This document shows, in pieces, positions 1 through 6,200 of a stretch of 6,609 nucleotides of DNA. Positions within the stretch are counted from its first letter, which is position 1; each line of letters starts with the position of its first letter. The DNA comes from JACKFB01 sp041389525 (GTDB lineage: Bacteria > Myxococcota_A > UBA9042 > PHBI01 > JACKFB01): assembly GCA_041389525.1 (NCBI GenBank), contig JAWKRR010000109.1:1-6609 (forward strand), given 5' to 3'. The notes beneath the pieces were generated by a model, which ran no database searches, was not told the DNA's origin, and worked only from the letters and a program-made list of their open reading frames with translations. A program made the translations under genes and the position numbers.

Positions 1-740
1 ACGGAGAAGATTTTCTGCCCCGCGCTCGGCTCGACCGCGGGCTGCATCACGGTGATGGGCCCCGTGCCTGTCGACGCGACAGTCATCTGGCGGCAGCTCG
101 CGGTAGTCGCGTCCGCGAAGTCGAACTCGTGGGAGTGCGAGTACACGACGCTCCAGCTCCCGACGAGCGTGCCGGCGCTCAATGGGATCAGCAGCGGCGC
201 CGCGCTGATGTCTGTGGTCACGCGCAGCACGGCGCTCGGATTCGCGCCCGCCGTCTGGGGCAAGAACCTCACCGAGAAGGTGAGCTCGCTGGCGTTGGGG
301 TTGCCTGGGTCGGGGACCGGTAGCGTCTTGGGCAGCGGCGGCACGTCGAGCAGATTGAACTCGCTGCCCCCGCCGCTGATGTCGATCTTCGTCACGGTGA
401 ACGGGGCCGAGGAGGCCGCAGGGTCGTGACCGATGGTGAACTGCTGACTTTCGGGCATCGTCGGCGTCGCGTTGGCAAACCAGAAACTCGCCGGCGAAAC
501 GACGGGGACCGGCTTCGGGTCCGGCACGTCGGCCGAGTCTGGCCCGGGCAGGTCAGCGGTCCCGTCCGCGTCTGGAGCGACGTCCGCGTCTGGCGCGACG
601 TCCGCGTCTGGCGCGACGTCCGCGTCGGTGATGTCGGCGGGCACGTCATCCGGCACATCGGATATGACGTCCGCGTCCTTCGGCTGGCACACCGTGTTGA
701 CGCAGGCGTGGCCGGCGGGGGGGAACGCGCAGATCTCGGG
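1..740 (-). CDS. Exported-type protein with Asp-rich linker and HYDIN/choice-of-anchor-D-like domain; 3' end off window, 5' end apparently lost
   Basis: The minus frame is open from position 740 to the window edge (about 246 codons) with no stop. In order it encodes a Cys-containing stub (ICAFPPAGHACVNTVCQP, about 675-734), an Asp/Ala/Val/Pro linker with DADVAP repeats (about 500-677), and an Ig-like domain. That domain begins near VSPASFWFANATPTMPESQQ and carries the FNLLDVPPLPKTL and LTFSVRFLPQTAG patterns plus a closing APLLIPLSAG. This is the usual layout of HYDIN/ASPM-SPD-2/choice-of-anchor-D domains, which are common in myxobacterial surface lipoproteins; that link is family knowledge. 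Its function is unknown; it probably acts outside the cell as an adhesive or structural protein. The sequence after the domain (SWSVVYSHSHEFDFADATTA) continues off the window. The 5' end is odd. A TAG occupies 741-743 in frame, no ATG occurs before 458 (inside the domain), and the only near-terminal candidate is a GTG at 692-690 without a Shine-Dalgarno sequence. No signal peptide or lipobox is present. It may be a 5'-truncated pseudogene, an assembly joint or a sequencing error. Confidence 0.72.
561..632 (-). repeat. 18-bp tandem repeat encoding DADVAP hexapeptides
   Basis: There are four adjacent 18-bp units at 561-578, 579-596, 597-614 and 615-632. On the plus strand the unit is GACGTCCGCGTCTGGCGC. 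The second and third copies are identical; the first differs at a few bases and the last diverges in its final third. On the minus strand each unit reads DADVAP in frame with the surrounding gene. The array forms the core of the acidic, presumably disordered linker between the Cys-containing stub and the Ig-like domain. Because the unit is a multiple of three, gain or loss of copies would change linker length without shifting the frame. Confidence 0.85.
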
Positions 741-766
741 CTATGATGTGGACCCCGGGCGCTGCG

Positions 767-1258
767 TCACGTCGCGATGCGCGAGCGCTGAATGCGTACG
801 GCGCCGCGGGCGCTGGCGACGGAGCGGATGAGGTCGGCGGTGGTTTGGTCGTAGGTCGCGACGGCCAGCAGCGTGTGCTGCTCCGGCGTGTCGTCCGCCG
901 CCTTGCGCAGCTCTCGGCTTGGGTTCGCGGAGCCCATGAGCAGGCCAAAGAGCGCGGCGTAGATGAAGCCGGCGACGGCGCCCAGCAGGACTCCGGACAG
1001 GATGTCGCTGCCGATGAGGCCGAAGGGCCAGACCAGCGCGAGGCCGATGATTGCGCCCGCGACGGCGCCCAACAGCCCCGCGGAGAGCAGGCCGCGCCGC
1101 GCCGACGTGTTCGCGGTCGAGAGCGCCTCCATCTCGATTTCGGGTGGGTGGTCGATGAGGTCCACGTCGACGTTCCACTCGGGCGTCGCCGTCAGCTCGT
1201 CGCGTAGGTCTTCCGCCGCCGCGTGGGAGGCGAACTCTGCGTAGATGACCTGTTTCAT
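767..1258 (-). CDS. Small membrane protein: two alpha/beta halves flanking a glycine-rich transmembrane hairpin (general stress protein 17M/DUF1269-like layout)
   Basis: A complete 163-residue protein. The start is the ATG at 1258-1256, preceded by GGAGA (1269-1265) with a 6-nt gap; a longer frame reaching 1327 lacks such a site and would add an unlikely Arg-rich leader. Residues 1-40 (MKQVIYAEFAS...AEDLRDEL...VDVDLID) look like beta-alpha-beta. Residues about 56-83 and 85-110 are two hydrophobic Gly/Ala-rich membrane segments, each containing the heptapeptide LLGAVAG (62-68 and 91-97). Residues 128-157 (HTLLAVATYDQTTADLIRSV...AVRIQ) again look like beta-alpha-beta. Small bacterial proteins with this mix of a ferredoxin-like fold and a glycine-zipper hairpin are often annotated as general stress or DUF1269-like. 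I place it there by pattern only; no catalytic residues are visible. It likely sits in the inner membrane with both soluble halves on the same side. The gene is divergent from the WD40 gene and ends 26 bp before the broken exported-protein frame. Confidence 0.85.
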   Translation of the reverse strand: MKQVIYAEFASHAAAEDLRDELTATPEWNVDVDLIDHPPEIEMEALSTANTSARRGLLSAGLLGAVAGAIIGLALVWPFGLIGSDILSGVLLGAVAGFIYAALFGLLMGSANPSRELRKAADDTPEQHTLLAVATYDQTTADLIRSVASARGAVRIQRSRIAT

Positions 1259-1264
1259 GGTGTG

Positions 1265-1269
1265 TCTCC
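1265..1269 (-). promoter_or_regulatory. Ribosome binding site GGAGA for the 163-residue membrane protein
   Basis: On the minus strand GGAGA lies 6 nt before the ATG at 1258-1256. It supports this start over the upstream alternative whose reading frame reaches 1327. Confidence 0.7.
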
Positions 1270-1275
1270 GGTCTC

Positions 1276-1296
1276 GCACCCACCGAGCGCGGGTGC
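1276..1296. other. Inverted repeat GCACCC-N9-GGGTGC in the leader of the minus-strand gene
   Basis: Perfect 6-bp arms (1276-1281 and 1291-1296) with a 9-nt spacer lie 18-38 nt upstream of the ATG at 1258 and just behind its ribosome binding site. It could be a leader hairpin or an operator. With 6-bp GC-rich arms in a GC-rich genome, chance is a real possibility. Confidence 0.3.
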
Positions 1297-1471
1297 ATGC
1301 GGATGACTGAAGCAAGCGGAGTGCCAAGTGCGCCCTGGCCCGCTTGCCGACCGGGTTGGAGCCGGTTTGGGCGCTCGATTCAGCCCGACGCCGCGAGGCA
1401 GGTTGCCCGGCCTGGGGGCGTATTTCCTCGGTGAGACCTGACGAATCGGCGTTCGAGCCGCGATTTCACGC

Positions 1472-1499
1472 GCACCTGGAATGGATTCCCCTCAGGTGC
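1472..1499. other. Nested inverted repeat, candidate operator
   Basis: Outer arms GCACCT (1472-1477) and AGGTGC (1494-1499) enclose an inner dyad GGAAT-GG-ATTCC (1478-1489). It lies about 150 bp upstream of the WD40 gene start and about 215 bp upstream of the divergent minus-strand start. The inner dyad is relatively AT-rich for this genome. A dimeric regulator site is one reading; no protein can be assigned. Confidence 0.3.
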
Positions 1500-1636
1500 T
1501 GTTGATGGCCTCTCCGTGCCAGTGCGTCGACCGCGTCCAGTTCGGAAAGGGCGTGAGGTCGCGACCCCGGGGACGAGCACTCGCCCCCCGCGGACTCGAC
1601 GGGCAGCACGCTGCGGCGCGCCTCCGCCGCGACCAC

Positions 1637-1642
1637 GGAGAG
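1637..1642 (+). promoter_or_regulatory. Ribosome binding site GGAGAG for the WD40 membrane protein
   Basis: GGAGAG ends 7 nt before the ATG at 1650. The frame is open further upstream, but that extension is Arg/Pro-rich without protein-like character, so this site fixes the start. Confidence 0.7.
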
Positions 1643-1649
1643 TGACCCG

Positions 1650-3179
1650 ATGAGTGCTTCGCGCGTGTCGGTTGCCGGCCATTCGAGCCGCGTGTCGTTC
1701 GCGTTTCTGCCTGAAATCACAGGGACTTTGCTCGCCCTAGTGCTGCCGGCGGCGCTATTCCTGCTCACCACCGAGCTCGCTGAGCGCTCGATGGGTTGGG
1801 CGGCGCTGCTCGCCGCAGCCATCGCCGGCGCCATCGTCTTCGCCGGCCTCCCGCGCATCCGTCACCGCCTGCGCCACAGTCCGGCCGCAGCCGCGACCCT
1901 CGATGCCTACGACCGGACGATGGTCTACCTGCGCCCGTTCACCGTGTTGCTCGGCCTCGTCGTGCTCTGGGAGGCCTCCTCGGCCGCCCTCGGCATCGAC
2001 AGCGGCGAGGGCGCCGCCCGCTCCGCCATGCGCGTGATGGCGCTGACAGCCCTGAGCTTGGCCGTGATGGCCGACCTGCTGATCGCCTACGTCATCTTCA
2101 CGCGCCGCGGCGGCCGCCCCGCCATGCGCACGCTCCAGGCCGTTCTGGGCATCGCCGTCCTCGTCGCCGCCAGCGCGAGCTGGCGCCCGGCCCAAGCCCG
2201 GGTCGCGGCAATCGACGACGCGGGCCCCACGCTCTCCTCGGCCGCGGCCACCGTCGCGGTCGGCGAGTTCGTGTCGGTTCTGCTAGTCGCCGCCTGGGTC
2301 TGGGCCCTCCCGCGCGAGGCCGCTGGCGTCGCACTGGCCCGCTCAGGCGACCGCTTCGCCGTCAGCCGCGCCGGGCACCTCGCGCTGCACGCCGCCGCCA
2401 GCGGGCCGCCCCTCTCGCGAGCGCGCGGCGGTGCGCGCGTCGTGGCCTTCGGCGCCGGTGACGGCCTGGTGCTCACCGACCGCCGCTACGGGATCCTGGC
2501 CGTCCACGACGCCACCACCGGCGACCTCGTGCACCGCCTCGCCGACGCCCGCGCCGCGATCGCCGCCGCCGCCACCAGCCACGACGGCCGCCTCGTCGCC
2601 GCCGTCGACGAAGACCGCCTCCTCCACGTCTGGGAGGTCGAGAGCGGCCGCCACATCCTCGAGCTTCCCACCGGCTGCGCGCTCGCGACCTCGCTGGCGT
2701 TCACCCCCGATGACGCCGAGGTCCGCGTGCTCAACCACGCCGGCCACCTCGTCCAGTGCTCCATCGCCGGCGGCAAGGTCGTCCACCAGGTCGAGCCGCG
2801 CCGCTACCTCGCCCAAGCTCACACCCTCAGCCGCACCGCGCTGAGCCCCGACGGCCGCCACTTCGCCGGCGCCCTCGCCGGCCTCGCCGACGCCTCCCGC
2901 CCGCTGACCATCTACGCCATCGGCGGCGCGCTCCCGACCCCCACCGTCACCATCGAGGTGCCCGACGTCGTCCGCCTCATCGCCTGGAGCGGAGACAGCC
3001 GCCGCGTCGCTACCGGCGCCATGGACCGCCGCGTCTCGGTCTGGGACGCCCGCACGGGTGCCTCACTCAGCGACACGCCGCCGGCCCCCTCCGACTCGCT
3101 GGGCGCCATCGCCCTGAACCACGACGGCACGCGCCTCGCGGTCGCAGGTCGCGGGCCGGTCCGCTTCGTGAACGTGTAG
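1650..3179 (+). CDS. Six-pass membrane protein with C-terminal WD40-like beta-propeller
   Basis: A complete 509-residue protein starting at the ATG behind GGAGAG. Six hydrophobic segments are visible at residues about 22-40, 47-66, 91-114, 127-151, 161-176 and 198-220. Arg-rich loops follow segment 2 (RIRHRLRH) and segment 4 (TRRGGRPAMR). By the positive-inside rule this puts both termini, and hence the propeller, in the cytoplasm. Residues 226-509 (about 284) fit seven blades. The clearest are 260-297 (AVHDATTGDLVHRL), 303-340 (SHDGRLVAAVDEDRLLHVWE), 346-382 (FTPDDAEVRVLNHAGHL), 393-436 (LSPDGRHFAG), 440-477 (WSGDSRRVATGAMDRRVSVW, then DARTG) and 483-509 (LNHDGTRLAVAG). The blade pattern S/N-x-DG-x-x-h-A plus VW-[ED]-x-x-[ST]G is classic WD40. 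No kinase, NACHT, TIR or protease domain is present. The product may be a membrane-anchored scaffold or sensor; its ligand is unknown. The gene is divergent from the small membrane protein and convergent with the VWA protein. Confidence 0.88.
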   Translation: MSASRVSVAGHSSRVSFAFLPEITGTLLALVLPAALFLLTTELAERSMGWAALLAAAIAGAIVFAGLPRIRHRLRHSPAAAATLDAYDRTMVYLRPFTVLLGLVVLWEASSAALGIDSGEGAARSAMRVMALTALSLAVMADLLIAYVIFTRRGGRPAMRTLQAVLGIAVLVAASASWRPAQARVAAIDDAGPTLSSAAATVAVGEFVSVLLVAAWVWALPREAAGVALARSGDRFAVSRAGHLALHAAASGPPLSRARGGARVVAFGAGDGLVLTDRRYGILAVHDATTGDLVHRLADARAAIAAAATSHDGRLVAAVDEDRLLHVWEVESGRHILELPTGCALATSLAFTPDDAEVRVLNHAGHLVQCSIAGGKVVHQVEPRRYLAQAHTLSRTALSPDGRHFAGALAGLADASRPLTIYAIGGALPTPTVTIEVPDVVRLIAWSGDSRRVATGAMDRRVSVWDARTGASLSDTPPAPSDSLGAIALNHDGTRLAVAGRGPVRFVNV

Positions 3180-3218
3180 CGGCCGGCGGGATCCGCAAAG
3201 ATCCTGCTACGGACTGAC

Positions 3219-3256
3219 GAATCGGAGGTGCCTGGGTCGGCCAGGCCCTCCGATTC
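3219..3256. terminator. Bidirectional stem-loop terminator between convergent genes
   Basis: The perfect 10-bp arms GAATCGGAGG (3219-3228) and CCTCCGATTC (3247-3256) enclose a second 5-bp stem CCTGG/CCAGG (3231-3235 and 3241-3245) with a GTCGG loop and a small TG/C internal loop. It begins 40 nt after the WD40 stop at 3179 and 8 nt after the stop of the minus gene (3267-3265), so it can serve both transcripts. A real U-tract is lacking on either strand, so it may act through stem strength, with Rho or as an mRNA 3' end stabiliser. A weaker GGATC/GATCC stem (3189-3204) lies between it and the WD40 stop. Confidence 0.8.
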
Positions 3257-3264
3257 TCGTCGTT

Positions 3265-6200
3265 CTACCGCCCGATTATCGGGCGCGGCCGGGGCTGGTC
3301 CGGCGGCACCGGCGACGTCACGCGCCGCGTCTCCCACCGGATCTTCACGTCCAGGTCCGCGATGTCGTCCTCGCCGCCGTCGGTCTCGAAGCGCCGCGTC
3401 TCGCGCTGCCCGTAGGCCACCAAACGCACGTTCCCGTTGGTCTTCCGCAAGGCGTCCACCGCGTGCACCACCCGGACTCGGTACCGGCCAAGTTCCCACA
3501 GCGGCGTCCCCACACTGCGCTCGCGCTCGGCGTCATCGCCGCCCGCCAGCAGCTTGTTCTCGCCGCCGAGCCGGCTGAGCACGCGCCCCTTCGGCGTGAT
3601 GATCACCACCTCGACCGGGTCGCCCTCGTCCCAGCTCACCGTCGCCACCAGCGAGCCGCCGACCCGCGCCTTCCCCTCGCGCTGCTCGAGCGCCCGCTCT
3701 GCATTCCGCCGGTCCCGCTCGCTCAGCCCGGCGAGGTGCCGCTCCCGCGAGCCCCCGCACCGAATCGCCGCGACCTGCCGCTCCTCATCCTCGGCCTGCA
3801 CCAGCGCCAAGCTCATCGCGTGCGCGCACGCCGTGTCCGAGTCGCCCAGCGCCCGCCACGCCGCCTCCAGCCGCCCATGGACCTCCGCGCTGCTCGGGTC
3901 CAGGTCCACCGCGCTCTCAAGCCACTGCAACGCCCGCGCGAAATCCCCCCGCACCGTCGCCACGTCCGCCATCGCCAGCAGCGCGCCCGCGTCGAGCCGG
4001 TCCTTGTCCAGCCACGCTCGCCCCAGCGCCTCCGCCGCGTCCAACTGCCCCAGCCGGATCTGCCATCGCAGCAGCGCCTCCGTGCGCTCCCGGCTGTCCG
4101 GCCGCTCCGCCAGCGCCGCCTCCCGCTTGGCCAGCTCGGCGAAGTCCCGCTCGCGCGCCTCCCGCGGCCTCGCGAACGTCGCCTCCCGCACCGCCTTCCG
4201 CACCACCCTCACGAAGTGCCCGCCCTCGGGCGGCCGCGGCGCACCCGGCTTCGGCGTCGGCTGCACCCGCGCCCCCCTGCTGGCCTCCGCGAGGTCCTTG
4301 AGGCCGCCGCCCGAACCGCTGGCCCCGCCGGCCGCCTTGATCGACGCCTGAATCGTCGGCTCCGCTGCGCCCAGCGCCTCCGACTTCATGCCCTTCGCCT
4401 CGCTCTCCGCCGCCAACCGAGGCGCGTTCTCATCCTCCGACGACGCGCTCTCCGCCGCCTCATCGCCAGTCCACTCCACATCCGGCCGCGTCGCCTCGAC
4501 GCCAAAAGCCCGCGCCATCGCCTCGCTCTCCAAGACCAGCAGGCTGGTGTGCCGGCTCAGCACATGAAACCGCGTCGACAGCGCCACGATGGCGTCCCGC
4601 TGCCCCTCGCTGTCGGTCTGCTCCAGGTCGTCGATGCGCCGCTCGGCCCACATCCGCGGCAGGAACGCGTTCCCGGCCGCCCCCTCGGGCCGCAGGTTCA
4701 CAGTGAACCGCGACTCATACGGGTCACCCGCCACCCGCCCGCTCAGGATCACCGCGCCCGAGACGGGCCCGCCCATCCGCGCCGTCACGAAGAGTTCATC
4801 GCCCGGCCACACCACGCCCAGCTCCGCCGGCGCCACCTCGCGCACGCCCTCCGGCAAGGCCAGCCGCGCATCGCGCAGCGGCTCCGCGAACTGCCGGTCC
4901 ACGGTCTTCCAGACCGCCGCGCCCACAGAATCCCCAGGCCGCATCGGGATAAACGCGCCATCCGTCGCTCGCGTCATCGCCCGCAGCACCACGTCGTCGA
5001 CCTCACCGCCAAGGCTCACGGCCGTCAGCCGCGCCGCCCCCAGCGCCTCCCGCGTCCGCGCCGCCAAGTGCGACGGGTCCAGCTCGCCAAGGCTCGCGAT
5101 CCCGTCGCCCAGGTAGAGCACCCGCCCCCGCGTCACCGGCCCGCCGCCCGCCCGCAGCGCCCGCCCAGCCGCGGCCACCGCCTCCTCCAGCCGCGTCGAA
5201 CCGAGGGCCTCCAGCTCCGAGATCTCGCCCGCCAGCGCGTCCGCGAGCTCAGGCGTGGCCGCGCGAAATCCCTCGCCCAACGCCGCGCAGCTCGTCCCGC
5301 AGGCCAGCACCTGCACGCGGCTCTCCTCGCCCAGCCCGCGCACCACCCCCGCCGTGAACTCCGCCGCGCGCCCCAGCCGCAGCGCCTGCGTGCTGTACGA
5401 GCGGTCCACGATGACCACCAAATCCACCGGCGCGTCCGACCCGCGCGGCGGCAAGGGCGGCTGCAACGCGAAGAGCGCAAAGGCCTCCTCCTGCTCGGCC
5501 TCGCGATACGTCGTCGTGCGCAGCTCGTCGGTCGGCGCCTCGTCCGGCACGTCCAGCACGATGTCGCCCACGGGCGCGAAGTTCTCGAGCGAGGTCGTCA
5601 GCACCAAGCTGCCATCCGCGCGCGTGGCCTCGAGCGGGTAGGGCGTCGCCCGCACGTTCGCCTTGGGGCTCAGCCCGCCCACGCGCGCCTCGAAGCGAAA
5701 TCGGTCCGCCCGCGCCTTGCCCGCCGCGTCCGCCGCCAGCGGCAGCACATAGCGCCGCCCGCCCGGAGCCGCCTGCAGCGTCTCGGTGTACGCGATGCGC
5801 ACGCGCCGCTCACCCCGCGCCGGGATCGGGAAGATGCGCAGCGAGAACTGGTTGCCCTGCTTCCACTGCAGCAGCGCCGGGTCGCGCCACGGGCCGGGCA
5901 CCCAGATCCACTCCTCCTTCGTGACGCGCTTTTTCTTAGGTGTGGCCTGACGAATCACGCCGCGCCAGATCTTCTCGCCGCGCTTCCGCTCGACGATGGC
6001 GCCCCGCTCCCAGGTGCCGTCCACGAGCAGCTCCAGCGCCGCGATCCGCGCTCCCTGCGGCAGCGGAAACGTGTAGGTCCCCTCGAGCGTATCGGCGCTC
6101 TCGTTCTTGAACGCCTCCTCGATGGTCGTGCGCGCCACCGCGCCCTGAATCCGCACGTCCACCCGGTGGTCGGTCAGCCGCAGCGCCTCCTCGGTGTCGT

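Larger units (their letters stand above)
1259..1649. promoter_or_regulatory. Divergent intergenic region (about 390 bp)
   Basis: This stretch separates the minus-strand gene starting at 1258 from the plus-strand gene starting at 1650, so it should contain promoters for both. I see no convincing sigma-70 -35/-10 pair in either direction. Visible elements are the two ribosome binding sites, an inverted repeat in the leader of the minus gene (1276-1296), a larger interrupted repeat near the middle (1472-1499), and a short ACCGG-N7-CCGGT dyad (1350-1366). Minus-strand open frames crossing the region (1380-1682 and 1466-1858) are Arg/Ala-rich, look like no family, and run antisense into the start of the WD40 gene, so I treat the stretch as non-coding. 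Confidence 0.6.

Noticed and set aside
561..632. CRISPR-like array
   Set aside because: The units are adjacent 18-mers with no spacers and are in frame with a coding region.
472..831. Plus-strand open frame with a Ser/Ala/Thr-rich repeat (SASGAT)
   Set aside because: The repeat is the antisense reading of the DADVAP array. The minus frame continues into a recognisable Ig-like domain, whereas this frame ends in an Arg-rich tail.
1259..1327. Longer N-terminus for the 163-residue membrane protein (start near 1327)
   Set aside because: The extra residues are Arg/Cys-rich and lack homologous-looking character. The ATG at 1258 has a well-spaced GGAGA and begins the beta-alpha-beta fold directly.
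1438..1449. 12-mer CTGACGAATCGG shared with 3214-3225 (a 10-base match also at 5947-5956)
   Set aside because: The three sites have unrelated contexts (intergenic, terminator arm, coding) and no flanking similarity, so chance is the simpler explanation.
1380..1858. Minus-strand open frames across the intergenic region and the start of the WD40 gene
   Set aside because: They are Arg/Ala/Ser-rich without family features, and they overlap antisense a well-supported start with its own ribosome binding site.
3437..4351. Plus-strand open frame of 304 codons antisense to the VWA gene
   Set aside because: The product is Ser/Arg/Ala-rich with no recognisable domain. The minus frame shows clear TPR and DUF2135-like patterns, so this is a GC-driven antisense shadow.
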